A stretch of DNA of 64,000 nucleotides from Rahnella sikkimica (lineage in GTDB: Bacteria; Pseudomonadota; Gammaproteobacteria; Enterobacterales; Enterobacteriaceae), in assembly GCF_002951615.1 (NCBI RefSeq), contig NZ_CP019064.1, forward strand, positions 62,001-126,000, read 5' to 3'. Below the pieces are notes generated by a model, which saw only the letters and a program-made list of their open reading frames with translations, made no database searches and had not been told where the DNA came from. The position numbers and the translations under genes are program-made. Of the stretch, positions 26,381 through 36,065 are shown piece after piece. Within the stretch, counting starts at the first letter, position 1, and every line of letters starts with the position of its first letter.

Positions 26381-27430
26381 ATGTCTGAAAATGAGCCTAA
26401 AAACATAGAGATAGCTAAAGCATTCTCTGAAACTGACAAGCGAACAGGTGAACTTGTTACTCTGGTTCCTAACAGCAATAATACTGTTCAGCCTGTTGCG
26501 TTGATGCGGTTGGGCTTATTTGTTCCTACCCTGAAGTCCACGGCACGAGGACGTAAAGGTCAGATGAACTCAATGGATGTCACCTCTGAGCTTAAGCAGC
26601 TTTCGATCGTTAAGTCTGAGGGATATGAGAACATCAAGATAACCGGTGCCCGGCTTGATATGGATAATGACTTTAAGACTTGGGTTGGGATCATACATGC
26701 CTTTGCCAAGCACAAGGTCCTGGGAGACTCTGTATACCTGCCGTTTGTAGAATTCGCTAAGCTGTGTGGGATTCCATCCGCACGCTCTTCTGCGAAGCTC
26801 AGGGCGCGTCTGGAGGCGTCTCTTGAACGTATCGCCACTAACACCCTATCGTTTTCAAACAAAGAAGGTGATTACTACGTAACTCACCTTGTTCAGTCAG
26901 CAAAATACAGCCCGAAAAAGGATGCTGTTGAGTTGCAGGCGGATCCTAAGATCTTTGAGTTGTATCAGTTCGATAAGAAAGTCCTTCTGCAGCTCCGGGC
27001 TATCAACGAGCTCTCCCGCAAGGAGTCTGCGCAGGCTCTGTATACGTTCATTGAAAGCCTTCCGACAGACCCAGCTCCAATTTCGATGTCACGCCTGCGT
27101 GCCCGCCTTAATTTGACCTCGCGAGCCATCACTCAAAACGCGACTGTACGCAAGGCCATGGAGCAGTTAAAGGCTATTGGTTATCTTGATTACACAGAGG
27201 TTAAGCGTGGCAAGGCAGTATATTTTTGTATCCACTATAGGCGGCCAAAGTTACGCCCTGCGCAAATTCCTACGGGCATAGGTGATGATGTTTATGATGT
27301 AATCGATGAAGAAAACGTCATTGATATCCCGGCAGAGAAGGTTGCTGATTCAACAGCACCTCGGGAGATGGTAATGCTGACTAAAGAAGAACTTGAGTTG
27401 TTGGAACAGATTCGCCAGACAAAGAAATAA
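26381..27430 (+). CDS. repA: RepFIB-type replication initiator (Rep_3 family)
   Basis: A 349-residue initiator that binds iterons on both sides and opens the origin. Diagnostic stretches are [67 protein letters not shown] and [13 protein letters not shown], all close to the RepFIB RepA family; two winged-helix domains are expected (about 60-190 and 200-290). The C-terminal third is divergent. It shows that the plasmid has an IncF FIB-like replicon. A terminator follows, then a second iteron array. Confidence 0.95.
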   Translation: MSENEPKNIEIAKAFSETDKRTGELVTLVPNSNNTVQPVALMRLGLFVPTLKSTARGRKGQMNSMDVTSELKQLSIVKSEGYENIKITGARLDMDNDFKTWVGIIHAFAKHKVLGDSVYLPFVEFAKLCGIPSARSSAKLRARLEASLERIATNTLSFSNKEGDYYVTHLVQSAKYSPKKDAVELQADPKIFELYQFDKKVLLQLRAINELSRKESAQALYTFIESLPTDPAPISMSRLRARLNLTSRAITQNATVRKAMEQLKAIGYLDYTEVKRGKAVYFCIHYRRPKLRPAQIPTGIGDDVYDVIDEENVIDIPAEKVADSTAPREMVMLTKEELELLEQIRQTKK

Positions 27431-27458
27431 AGTTGGTCTCTTGCTGTTAATTGGCCTA

Positions 27459-27488
27459 AAGCCTGCTGAAGTAATGGCAGGCTTTTTC
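27459..27488 (+). terminator. Rho-independent terminator after repA
   Basis: AAGCCTGC and GCAGGCTT with a 10-base loop, ending in TTTT. Confidence 0.85.
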
Positions 27489-27490
27489 AT

Positions 27491-27871
27491 ATCCACTATA
27501 GAAAGCTGACTAACCACTGCGGTGAGCAACCTATCCACTGTAATCAGTAAAAGCTCCCATCACGTAATATCCTATCCACTGTAGGCTGCATTCATTACTC
27601 TCTATAGTGGTTATTAAGATGATCTCCTCTAACCCCCCTAGTACTTACTAACCTGAAACACCTTATCTGGTAAGGGTCAGTGGTTACTAACTTATTGATG
27701 GATTCTTGAAGTTTCTCACTATAGTGGTTTCTACTACCCACAGTGGATATTTCAATTTTAGGTGTTTTCTTCTCTCCTTAGTGGATATTACTCTCTGCAG
27801 TGGTTGTTCCTCTCCATAGTGGTTTGAGTGTCGTTACTCGCCACAGTGGATAGTTCTCTCTATAGTGGATA
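27491..27871. repeat. Iterons downstream of repA, switching orientation
   Basis: Four copies in the forward sense (ATCCACTATA, TAACCACTGC, TATCCACTGTA twice) up to about 27585, then about eight in reverse (TATAGTGGTTA, TATAGTGGTTT, ACAGTGGATA, TTAGTGGATA, TGCAGTGGTTG, CATAGTGGTTT, ACAGTGGATA, TATAGTGGATA). In F RepFIB the downstream repeats control copy number and incompatibility, as here by inference. The sequence from 27872 to 28078 holds nothing recognised. Confidence 0.8.
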
Positions 27872-28078
27872 TGCACATTAGGCAGAGATATGCCTGGCAA
27901 AAGTTTTAGCCTGTTTTGAGACAGTGTCACTTTTGGGACCAGATAGTGAATATTTTCAGCGAACGTTCGGGAGTGAGAAGAGAAAATGAAATACCTTCTT
28001 GGTGACAGCGAACAGAGCATGCTTAAAGCAACTGACACCAACAACTCGGGTGGTTAAGGTTGTCAGTGAATCGCTTCT

Positions 28079-29248
28079 TTAGAATTTAACGCGCATAAGA
28101 TCACTGAAACGTGTCGTGTACGCAGGGGATAACATTTGGCGTTTCATCTCCCATGACTTTTGGATGCCCTGGCCGGCGAACCATACGCGCCCTTTTCCGC
28201 TGTGATTGATCCCGTCGAGTACTGCCATAAGTTGTTCGCTGTTAGACCTTGGTTTGTTTTCATCAAACAAACCAAGCTGGGCCACACCCTGACTGTAAAA
28301 GTCACCAAGCATTACTCCACATTTTTGAAACCGGTGGCCGTCCTGCCATATGGCATCCAGGCATTGAGTGGCCGCAGCTACGATATCCCTGCTGTCCTGA
28401 GTGGGGATCTGAAGCTTTGTGCCTGCTGTTTTTCCAAAATAGACTTCGTTTACGGCAAATGGGCTTGTTTTAACAAATGCTGAGATATGTCGGCAATACT
28501 GACGTTCGCCACGGAGTTTCTCTGCTGCACGTACTGCATGACTACAGATCGCCTCCCGCATTAAATCGTATTCTGATACGCGATCACCGAATGACCTGGA
28601 GCAGACTATTTGCTGTTTTGTCGGTGCAAATTCTTCCAGCTCCAGACAGGGTTCGCCGCGCAGCTCCCGGACAGTGCGTTCCAACACAATATTAAAGTGT
28701 TTGCGGATCAGCGGTGTGGGAGCATCAGCTAGCTGCAATGCCGTTTGAATTCCCAGATCATTTAGTTTTTTAGAAATCCTCCGCCCCACTCCCCATACGT
28801 CTGCGACATCAACCAAGTTCATCAGTTTGCGCTGACGGGCAACCAATGATAAATCAACGACACCGCCTGTTTTTGTCCACTTTTTGGCGGCATGATTTGC
28901 CAGCTTTGCCAGCGTTTTCGTTGGACCGATGCCTACGCCAACGGTGAGTCCTGTCCACTTAAGAACCTTCGCCCTCACCTCCCGTCCGAAATCCTCCAGA
29001 TTTTGACAGTTGCTGACGCCTTGCAGATTTATGAAAGCCTCATCAATCGAATACACTTCGACAGCTGGAGCCATTTCTTCAAGTACGGTCATTACTCTTG
29101 AGCTCATGTCTGCATAAAGGGCGTAGTTACTGCTGAAGGTAATAATGTTGTTCCGTTCGAAGAGCGCTCGCATCTTAAAAAAAGGCTCGCCCATTTTGAT
29201 ACCGAGTCTTTTTGCCTCTGCACTTCGGGCAATGACACAGCCATCGTT
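28079..29248 (-). pseudogene. umuC: UmuC (DNA polymerase V subunit), main 3' part
   Basis: From NDGCVIARSAEAKRLGIKMGEPFF to the C-terminus this matches UmuC throughout: YSIDEAF catalytic loop, VGVGIGPTKTLAKLANHAAKKW, VWGVGRRISKKL, LEEFAPTKQQIVCSRSFG, QLGLFDENKPR. The first 34 residues are absent here. They include the Asp-Val-Asn metal site, and are found 3.2 kb away at 32574-32473 on the same strand. The gene was therefore split by an insertion. The remaining frame has an internal ATG (MGEPFFK at 29194), but a product from it would lack a catalytic Asp and could not polymerise. Confidence 0.93.
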
Positions 29249-29510
29249 GTATCTGAAGGTGATTAACAGTTAGTTAATAGCAATCTAATGATTTTTATAA
29301 ATATTTATTTACTAACTTTTTTCAATATATTTATTCTTGGTAGCATATTTAAGTGAACATGCTCTAAAGGTTCCCGCCGTCGACTCCCCATCAGTAACCC
29401 CCTGAAAGGAAAATCTACGAACGCCATAGAATCATATACTTAAATTCGTTTACATTTATTGAGAGAGGGGATACAACAGTCAACACCGTAGATAGCTCAA
29501 GGAAAGTGAT

Positions 29511-32159
29511 ATGGCCTCTGCAAGACAAGATTTTGATCGGTTTGTTAGGTGGATTTACCAATCTGAGACAATCCCATCGGATGTCCGTCGACTGGCTAGC
29601 CTGTGTCTAGCAAACTTTGATGATCTTGCAGAAACCTCCAGAAATCGCAGTCAACGTTCAATCTATCTGGTGCAGTTAATGCGTCAGCAACTCGCGCAGA
29701 CCATCGAAGAAGCCCCCTCAGCAGAAGCGAATGTCGCGGAAGGTCAATGGCCATGGTCTCGTCTCCATAGCCTGACATTAGGCCCCTTCCGCGGTTTTAG
29801 AACACCGGAGCCCTTCGATCTTGATAAACAGATTACTCTGCTTTACGGTCCTAATGGGAGTGGAAAGACCAGCCTTTGCGAAGCGCTGGAATATGCCTTA
29901 TTAGGTGATGTCGAGGAGGCCGGAAACAAGCGCATTGCTGCACGAACCTACCTCACTAACCTTCATGCAGGACGGTTTGCTCCACCTGTTCTTAAAGCCC
30001 TCGACAATCGAGGCCGGGAGCTTGATGTTGCTTCTAATCCAGACACATTTCGCTTTTGCTTCGTTGAAAAAAACAGAATTGATTCATTTTCACGAATAGC
30101 CGCCCGTTCCAACGCACAGCGTGCCGAGCTCATCGCCACGCTGTTTGGCATGGATCAGTTCAGCGACTTCGTTAGCCACTTTAATGAGAGCATTGATAAC
30201 CAGCTCATATTGACCGCGAATAAGCAGGCCATGCTTGATACGCGCCGCACAGGACTGCTGGCAGATAGAAAGTTGGTGGAAGGCAAAGCTGAAGCTGACA
30301 GAGTATTGGCTAGCGAAGAGTTAGCTTTAGCTGAAACTTACACACCTGAAACAACCTACGCCGGCCTAAAAGTTTTGTTCGGTAGCGAAGACGCGCCAGG
30401 ACGTCTGCAGCAGCTGGATACCATTCTTGAGGTCCCTCCGCCGGCCATAGTTGGTATCAGCGGCCCACTCCTTCAGGAAACCTATGACAGGGCTGAGGGA
30501 CATAAAAATGAATATAACCGCATCTCTGCCGATCTTAGAGCTCAGAGCGATCAGGTATCTTACAAGGGACTTTACGAAGCCGTACTCGCCTTGAAGGAAC
30601 CTGTGGGAGATCGCTGCCCGGCGTGCGATACCCCACTTGCTGGTCAGAACCATGTCGCAAACGATCCGTACGAAAAAGCCACATCAGGACTGCAACAACT
30701 TAAAGCGCTGGCTCTACTTCAGGACAGCCAAAAAGCAGCTGAGTTTGAAGTCAACCGTGTTTCCCGCGAACTCCGGCAGATCCTAAAAAAGGTTGAGCTA
30801 TTCATTCGCGCTGAGTTCGTAACGCCTGTAGGAGAATTCCTGGAAACTTTATCCGAGGAGCCTGCTGGATTTTGGTGGGAAACTATTGCGCCGGACAATC
30901 CCTGGAATAACCCGCAACTGGCACAAATCATCGAAATAGCAGATCAGGTTGCTGCGCAAGATGCTGCTACAAGACAGTCCCAACAGAAGCGCCAACAATA
31001 TTCTGAGGAGCGAAGCCGACTCAGGGATTTCCAGCTTCGCGTACAGACGCAGGATCAAAAGCGTCAACAACTGAAAGATAGTATTGAGGCAGCAAATGCT
31101 CGCATTCAAGCTTTCGACGAAACAAATGCCGCTTTAATTTTGGAAGTAGCACAAGAGCACTTGGACATTGTACGGGATGCGCCGCTGAAGACAACTTATG
31201 ACCTTTTCCTTGAGGTAATAAGATCGTACCGCAACCAGCTACCAGGACAACTCATGGCGGGGCTTAACGAGTCGGCCGTGACGCTCTACAACTCATTTAA
31301 CCGCAACGATCTTGAAACAGATAAACTTGCAGCGCTATATCTGCCGTTAACCGGCGAAGAAAAGATAGAAATTTCATTTCGGGGTGCACCTGAACGTCGG
31401 GTAGATGCGCTGCATGTTCTTAGCGAGGGGCATGTGCGCTGCCTTGGCCTCGCAATCCTGCTGGCGAAGGCAAAGAGCATTGAATGTCCATTCATTGTTT
31501 TCGATGATGCGATAAATGCAATTGACCACGACCACCGTGGTGGCATACGAGAAACAATTTTTGAAAACGACACCTTTGAAGGTACACAGCTTATTGTTAC
31601 CTGTCACAGCAACGAATTTATTAAAGACATTCAGCAACATCTGCCCGTAAGAAGGCGGAATAATTACCGCGTTTACCTTCTCAGGCATCATGATGGCAAT
31701 CACCAGCCTCGTGTTCGCGGTAATGTGACGAGTGCAAACTACATTGCCAAGGCAAGAGCAGCCCGCGAGGTTCTTAATGACCGGGACGCATTAGCCGCTT
31801 GCCGGCAGGCATTAGAAATGCTTTCAGAGAAGGTATGGAAATGGCTTACCAGTCATGACCAGGGTGTTCTCACATTACAAATCGCGGCTGCAGGAGCCGA
31901 ACCCCAGCTTAGAATGTTGTGCGACTCGATACTGAAAAAACTCAGGAGTGCTGCAACATTCCAGCATACCAATAAAGAGCCGTTAATAGCCGCCTACGGC
32001 GTAATCCTGGGCATTCCTGAACAGAATCTGGTCTGGACATATCTGAACAAGGGAACACACGAAGAGGAAAATCGCGATGACTTTGATGCAGAGCGTGTTG
32101 AGAGTGTTATTGATACTCTTGAAGCCCTGGATTCGCTGGAGTTGCGCCCCGGAAGATAG
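29511..32159 (+). CDS. Zinc-hook SMC/Rad50-like ATPase, candidate defence effector
   Basis: An 882-residue protein. Residues ~1-75 are an unknown helical region. Walker A LLYGPNGSGKTSL (~110) opens an AAA/ABC-type head. A long helical region (about 240-620) is interrupted by GDRCPACDTPL (~370), a CxxC like the Rad50/RloC zinc hook. The head closes with signature-like LSEGHVRCLGLAIL (~640), Walker B FIVFDDAINAID (~663) and H-loop IVTCHSNEF (~698). A separate helical C-terminal domain (about 735-882) carries YLNKGTHEEENRDDFD, which resembles nuclease-type RNase (HEPN-like) motifs only loosely. AAGGAAAG precedes the ATG. RloC and other single-gene defence ATPases share this plan; no partner gene is present. 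Confidence 0.85.
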   Translation: MASARQDFDRFVRWIYQSETIPSDVRRLASLCLANFDDLAETSRNRSQRSIYLVQLMRQQLAQTIEEAPSAEANVAEGQWPWSRLHSLTLGPFRGFRTPEPFDLDKQITLLYGPNGSGKTSLCEALEYALLGDVEEAGNKRIAARTYLTNLHAGRFAPPVLKALDNRGRELDVASNPDTFRFCFVEKNRIDSFSRIAARSNAQRAELIATLFGMDQFSDFVSHFNESIDNQLILTANKQAMLDTRRTGLLADRKLVEGKAEADRVLASEELALAETYTPETTYAGLKVLFGSEDAPGRLQQLDTILEVPPPAIVGISGPLLQETYDRAEGHKNEYNRISADLRAQSDQVSYKGLYEAVLALKEPVGDRCPACDTPLAGQNHVANDPYEKATSGLQQLKALALLQDSQKAAEFEVNRVSRELRQILKKVELFIRAEFVTPVGEFLETLSEEPAGFWWETIAPDNPWNNPQLAQIIEIADQVAAQDAATRQSQQKRQQYSEERSRLRDFQLRVQTQDQKRQQLKDSIEAANARIQAFDETNAALILEVAQEHLDIVRDAPLKTTYDLFLEVIRSYRNQLPGQLMAGLNESAVTLYNSFNRNDLETDKLAALYLPLTGEEKIEISFRGAPERRVDALHVLSEGHVRCLGLAILLAKAKSIECPFIVFDDAINAIDHDHRGGIRETIFENDTFEGTQLIVTCHSNEFIKDIQQHLPVRRRNNYRVYLLRHHDGNHQPRVRGNVTSANYIAKARAAREVLNDRDALAACRQALEMLSEKVWKWLTSHDQGVLTLQIAAAGAEPQLRMLCDSILKKLRSAATFQHTNKEPLIAAYGVILGIPEQNLVWTYLNKGTHEEENRDDFDAERVESVIDTLEALDSLELRPGR

Positions 32160-32292
32160 CACTTAACTTAAGGGAAAAATAGCAGATACGAGTTCTGATG
32201 ATACTGACCAAATGGGGCAGGTAATGACTGACCCTGTGACCCTGACCCATCTTACTGATTATGAATGGATCATATTCGAGGTCAGGGTCAAA

Positions 32293-32400
32293 AGATTGTG
32301 CCGGCTGTACTGGCCATCTATCTGATCCAATTAGCAACGGAAAGCCCTCAAATGAACGGCCAGCCAAGGTCAGGTCTTTTGTTGCAACTACAATCCTCAT
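32293..32400 (-). pseudogene. Tyrosine-recombinase (integrase) N-terminal fragment
   Basis: MRIVVATKDLTLAGRSFEGF, then PLLIGSDRWPVQPAQSF, is the beginning of a phage-type integrase as found in genomic-island tyrosine recombinases (ATKDLTLAGRPYEGFPLL-like). After residue 36 the similarity stops and the frame goes on without the catalytic domain. It lies at the umuC-start side of the insertion. Confidence 0.65.
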
Positions 32401-32451
32401 ATCACGACTCCGACTATAAGTAATAAAATGATGTGAACAGCATAGGATTAA

Positions 32452-32574
32452 CTAACGTTTCTCATCACTCAGATCATTATTGCTAAGCACTACCACTGGT
32501 TTTCCCTTCAGGTCAGGCCTGAATACTGTCTCACAACTTGCATAAAAGCTGTTCACATCAGCAAGGGCAAACAT
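32452..32574 (-). pseudogene. umuC: UmuC, separated 5' part (first 34-35 codons)
   Basis: [18 protein letters not shown] then [16 protein letters not shown] equals the UmuC N-terminus with the metal-binding Asp of ADVN. Its ATG overlaps the umuD stop (TAATG), the normal umuDC arrangement. After Asp35 the frame runs into foreign codons LSDEKR and a stop at 32452. Any peptide would be inactive. Confidence 0.92.
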
Positions 32575-32996
32575 TACTGAAACCCGTTTATGCTAAAAGT
32601 GACTACGCCAAACACTTCTAACTCGTCGCCGCCGTCATGCAAAACGATGGGTGGAAAGTCAGGATTCATCGGAACGAGCTGTACTACGGGGTGCAAACAA
32701 AGGCGTTTTACGGTGTACTCCCCCGCCAGTGACGCAATTATGATGTCGCCGTGCTTTGCCTCAAGGCTTCTATCCACTACAAGCAGTGACCCTTCATAAA
32801 TACCCGCGTCAACCATGCTCATTCCTGTGGCCATTACAAAGTAAGTAGCTGCCGGATGATTTACGCAAAGCTCATTTAGATCAATCCCTTTCTCAATATA
32901 ATCTTGCGCCGGTGAAGGAAATCCAGCCTGCACTTTATCCTGAAATAAAGGAATCAAACACATCAAAGGGTCAGTTTCTGGGTAAAAGATATTCAT
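32574..32996 (-). CDS. umuD: UmuD-like S24 protease subunit of error-prone polymerase V
   Basis: A 140-residue protein, start at ATG 32996 (MNIFYPETD); the GTG at 33005 is the other option. The cleavage region [17 protein letters not shown] matches E. coli UmuD CGFPSP, the Ser nucleophile is in GMSMVDAG and the Lys in EYTVKRL. It should self-cleave with RecA and either form pol V with UmuC or act in SOS control. Its partner umuC is broken directly downstream, so the pol V function on this plasmid is probably lost. A LexA box precedes it. Confidence 0.93.
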   Translation of the reverse strand: MNIFYPETDPLMCLIPLFQDKVQAGFPSPAQDYIEKGIDLNELCVNHPAATYFVMATGMSMVDAGIYEGSLLVVDRSLEAKHGDIIIASLAGEYTVKRLCLHPVVQLVPMNPDFPPIVLHDGGDELEVFGVVTFSINGFQ

Positions 32997-33013
32997 AGTA
33001 CACACTCATTAAG

Positions 33014-33033
33014 TACTGTTTATGCATACAGTA
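33014..33033 (-). promoter_or_regulatory. LexA (SOS) box before umuD
   Basis: TACTGTTTATGCATACAGTA contains the LexA consensus CTGT-N8-ACAG and is nearly symmetrical. It ends 17 bases before the umuD start codon, so it overlaps the promoter, and umuD should be SOS-induced. Confidence 0.88.
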
Positions 33034-33184
33034 TAATCATGGGCTCTTAAACTTGTGAAGAGCTGCGACCAAGAAAAGTCTTAGGGTGCTGATCACCAAG
33101 GAAACAAATAATTTTGATTTAGAGTCTTGCTGCTCATAGACGCCAATGTGTAAGTATCCCTGCAATGCACGGCATTCATTGTGT

Positions 33185-33243
33185 ACGTGTGAAGTAATAA
33201 GTATTACTTCACACGTAATAATTACTCGATATTACTTCACATT
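33185..33243. promoter_or_regulatory. Palindromic operator/centromere element upstream of parA
   Basis: ACGTGTGAAGTAATA (33185-33199) and its exact complement (33202-33216) are two bases apart, a perfect 15-bp-arm palindrome. A half copy (ATATTACTTCACA) follows at about 33230. The same GAAGTAAT/ATTACTTC words recur downstream of parB up to 35.56 kb. This is the expected target of the ribbon-helix-helix partner for autoregulation and partition. Confidence 0.7.
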
Positions 33244-33298
33244 TAACTTTTGTGAGTTATTATTTACGAAATACTATTTTTGATGTCACGGGTGACAA

Positions 33299-33934
33299 AT
33301 GATCACGATTATTGGATGCAATAAAGGTGGGGCCGCGAAAACTACAACTGCAGTCAATATTGCTGTGGGTTTGGCGTTATCTGGCAAGGATGTTTGTCTG
33401 GTTGATGCTGATGTTCAGCGCTCTGCCTCCAGGTGGTATGCAGAACGCGAAGCCGCGGGACTTACCCCTTCTATCACCCTGATTGAGAAAAGAGACAATA
33501 TTTCTCAAACATTGAGAAGCCTTGATGAGAAGTTTGATCATGTCATCGTGGATGTTGCCGGCCGAAACAGTCGTGAGCTGATTACCGGCGGAACGGTAGC
33601 TCATCAAATCATTGCTCCGCACCAATGTTCTCAGCTGGATCTGGATACCATGGTTGAGCTTCAGCAGCAGTTAGAAAGCATGCGGGATTTAAATCCTGAG
33701 CTGAAAGCATATTGCTATCAAAGTATGGCCACTACGAATCCGCTCCTTCAGGGAAATGAACGCCATGAGTTTCTGGAATATGTCCGAGAATTTGAAGGGC
33801 TGATCCCTTTGACCGCAACGGCATGTTACCGAAAGGTTTACCGTGATGTGATGTCTGAAGGTAAGTCTGTTCTGGAAACGTCTAATGAAAAAGCCAAGGC
33901 TGAAGTTCTGGCTCTGTTGAATGAGGTATTTTAA
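33299..33934 (+). CDS. parA: ParA-family partition ATPase (type Ib, ParF-like)
   Basis: A 211-residue protein without an N-terminal DNA-binding domain, as in type Ib partition. The deviant Walker A is KGGAAKTTT (residues 9-17), the A' motif is DVCLVDADVQRS, and Walker B is HVIVDVAGR. It would form ATP-dependent gradients on the nucleoid that separate plasmid copies. Its stop overlaps the start of the next gene by one base. Confidence 0.93.
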   Translation: MITIIGCNKGGAAKTTTAVNIAVGLALSGKDVCLVDADVQRSASRWYAEREAAGLTPSITLIEKRDNISQTLRSLDEKFDHVIVDVAGRNSRELITGGTVAHQIIAPHQCSQLDLDTMVELQQQLESMRDLNPELKAYCYQSMATTNPLLQGNERHEFLEYVREFEGLIPLTATACYRKVYRDVMSEGKSVLETSNEKAKAEVLALLNEVF

Positions 33935-34212
33935 TGGCTTTAAAGAAACCCCCTTTCACCAATCGGCGCATAGTAACTGAAGCAGAGGCCGATGCTCTGG
34001 CGAACAGACTGGCAGACCGTCCCTATGGCGATGAGAAAGTAGTTGCTGAACCTGTACCAGAAATATTGACCAGGACAACCATTTCTCTGCCTCAGAATAC
34101 ATTGCGTGAAATTGAAGACCTGGCGTTGCATAACAAACGCGTCGGTATTGCGCCTAAAAGCGTGAGCGCTATCATCCGCGATGCTCTGGACGCATACCTC
34201 AAGAAAGTATGA
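33934..34212 (+). CDS. Ribbon-helix-helix centromere-binding partner (ParG/StbB-like)
   Basis: A 92-residue protein: flexible basic N-terminus (MALKKPPFTNRR), acidic middle and a C-terminal RHH domain with RTTISLPQNTLREIEDLA and KSVSAIIRDALDAYL. In the ParF-ParG pattern the disordered N-terminus stimulates the ATPase while the RHH binds the repeats upstream of parA and downstream of itself. Translationally coupled to parA. Confidence 0.8.
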   Translation: MALKKPPFTNRRIVTEAEADALANRLADRPYGDEKVVAEPVPEILTRTTISLPQNTLREIEDLALHNKRVGIAPKSVSAIIRDALDAYLKKV

Positions 34213-34286
34213 TTTCATACTTATTTAGCACTGGGCTTCTTTCGAAGTCCAGCGCCCTCCCCTTCTGAAATCACTCATCATCTAAT

Positions 34287-34314
34287 AATTCACAATTCAC
34301 AATTCACAATTCAC
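34287..34314 (+). repeat. Tandem 7-bp repeat, four copies
   Basis: AATTCAC four times in a row, followed by a variant ACTTCAT. Confidence 0.8.
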
Positions 34315-35258
34315 ACTTCATCATTATGCTTCCCGCCTTCTTCCGTTGCGGATTTAATGAAAGAGCAAGAATGGTGCTAGGTTTCAGATAGTAAAACTGT
34401 TTGGAGCATACATAACCTCATAAGTACTTGGCGATCAGCAGATTCAATCTACAGTATTACGTAATAATTCATACTTATGAGTGCCGCGAAGGTTGATTCC
34501 GGGAGATTTGACTTAGAATATGACCTCATACCTCAGTTCAATTTGCTAAGGTCGACCAGAACGTGTTGCAGTAAACGGACCTCATAATCAGTTCGATATG
34601 CATCGCTCTCATCGATAGAATCATACTGAATAATTCATTATTCATATTTATTACTTCCTAAGTGTGAGCTATGAAAACTATACGCTTCAGCGTAGTGAGA
34701 AATGTTGATTGGCGATTTCACGAAGAAGCTTCAAGCGGCAATGAGCGGGGCCTGCTGGCAATGGCGAAATCTATACGTCGTAATACTGATGATTTAGCAA
34801 GTAGCACTTATGAAGTAATACTCGTGATAAGGTTCTTTCTCATTTCTATGGTCCTTTGGTGAGCTGAGGCACGTAACACCATTGTGAGTTATGAAGATAA
34901 TTGCATAAGTACTACTTCATACTAATTTGTGGCATGCGCTCCGGATATCAGAAAAGGAGGGGTAGCAATTTCTGGCTTGAAAGCTAATCATCAGTCATCA
35001 TCCTCAAGCCCACGAAGTCAGTGTTATATCGGTTGATAATAACTGCAAAATTCATACTTATGAGTTCATAATTAGCACTTGTGATATTTAGGTTGAATCT
35101 TGTTGTGGTAACCTGATGTCAGCCAATAAAGATAATGCTAGGAAATCTGCGGGCAGCGGCTGCAATTTTGGTTGAGAAAAAACTTCATCCTTGTGAAGTA
35201 TGATTTCATAAGTATCAAAATTTAAGTTACTCATTGTTGCGTGAGTGATCATGCAATA

Positions 35259-35328
35259 CATCTCACATCTCACATCTCACATCTCACATCTCACATCTCA
35301 CATCTCACATCTCACATCTCACATCTCA
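35259..35328 (+). repeat. Tandem 7-bp repeat, ten copies
   Basis: CATCTCA repeated ten times without a change, followed by TACTTAAGG. Same period as the AATTCAC array 0.97 kb to the left. Confidence 0.92.
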
Positions 35329-35689
35329 TACTTAAGGTTCCATCTTACCTGCATTCGCAATTGCCAGAGGTGGATAGCTGCTTAATAAGATGGCAGTTTG
35401 CAGATACGATAAGTGTGTTTGAGAGCAACTTTGTGCGCGGTTAGGCATTATAAGAAGAGTATCCCTGTCTAATACGGCGATTACCAGGCAGTAGGGCAGG
35501 GGGAAAGCTCAGATAAGTTTTCATCTTTTGAAACTCTATCTCATTACTTCATCTTCGCACTTCAGTGTCATGGTGGTGGTTAGGGTATTTCTATATTTTC
35601 CAATACTTCCGACCTGCCTTGTTTGTTTTATTACTTTCCTTAGCCTTTGCCTCTTTTGAATGCGTCCCCTGACGGGCTAGGCTGTCGTG

Positions 35690-36065
35690 AACAGAGCCAG
35701 CAGGCTGTCTCTGCCCTCCGGGCTTCCATCCCTGACGCAACACCACGCTTACAGCGGCCACGGGCCGCGCCGCTTCCACTGCCCTGCGATAAACCCGCAG
35801 GCCGTTGTCGGGCAACGGCGATTCGCTGCCGCTCACCGGCGTTGCGGTGGTATCCGCTACATCGCTCTTGGTGCCGTCTCTCCAGTTAAGTCCCTTTCGC
35901 CGGGGCTGACCAAAACACCGCCGCTGTCGCCCGTCCAGGGTAAATGTACGCCCCCAAAACTTTTCCTCGTTCCTCAGAAAACTTTCGTGTTCGCCCTGGA
36001 CGTTCGCCCTCGTCGGTGTTTTTTCGCCCTTGCGGCGGAGGAACTCAACTGGAGATGTGGAAACA
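35690..36065 (+). promoter_or_regulatory. Leading-region repeat R1 before ssb, likely single-strand promoter
   Basis: GC-rich and full of hairpins. The core (35690-35785), with GGCTGTCGTGAACAGAGC and a GCGGCC/GGCCGC pair, recurs at 42371 and 45332. A second shared block CCAAAACTTTTCCTCGT (about 35954) recurs in R2. In F the ssb promoter Frpo (ssi) is a folded single strand that RNA polymerase reads as soon as the strand enters; position and structure fit that role. The evidence is repetition, secondary structure and context. Confidence 0.65.

Larger units (their letters stand above)
29249..32472. mobile_element. 3.2-kb insertion splitting umuC
   Basis: The N-terminal codons of umuC end at Asn-Asn-Asp (32473) and resume with Asn-Asp-Gly (29248), so about 3.22 kb lies between two adjoining codons. 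The boundary bases AAYGAT occur on both sides and may be the duplicated crossover. Inside are one complete gene for an SMC-like ATPase (plus strand) and the first codons of a tyrosine recombinase (minus strand, next to the umuC start side). The recombinase remnant suggests site-specific integration into umuC, followed by loss of the integrase body. Confidence 0.75.
34213..35590. repeat. Repeat-rich centromere-like region
   Basis: 1.38 kb with no supported gene. It is filled with variants of CATAAGTA(T/C)GAA / ATACTTATG and GAAGTAAT / ATTACTTC, for example near 34465, 34635, 34810, 34905, 35055, 35195 and 35545. Two perfect 7-bp tandem arrays sit inside. The same words form the palindrome before parA, so this is the probable partition site (parS). 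A frame at 34671-34862 overlaps such repeats and is not considered a gene. Confidence 0.7.

Noticed and set aside
28079..29194. UmuC taken as a complete shorter protein from the internal ATG
   Set aside because: It lacks the N-terminal metal-binding Asp, and the missing part is found intact 3.2 kb away.
33934..34212. RHH protein as an antitoxin
   Set aside because: It is coupled to parA and has the ParG layout; no toxin gene follows.
34671..34862. 63-codon frame in the centromere-like region
   Set aside because: It runs across the centromere words and lacks a ribosome site, so it is probably accidental.
35259..35328. Tandem (CATCTCA)10 considered as a CRISPR array
   Set aside because: Units are contiguous 7-mers without spacers and there are no cas genes.
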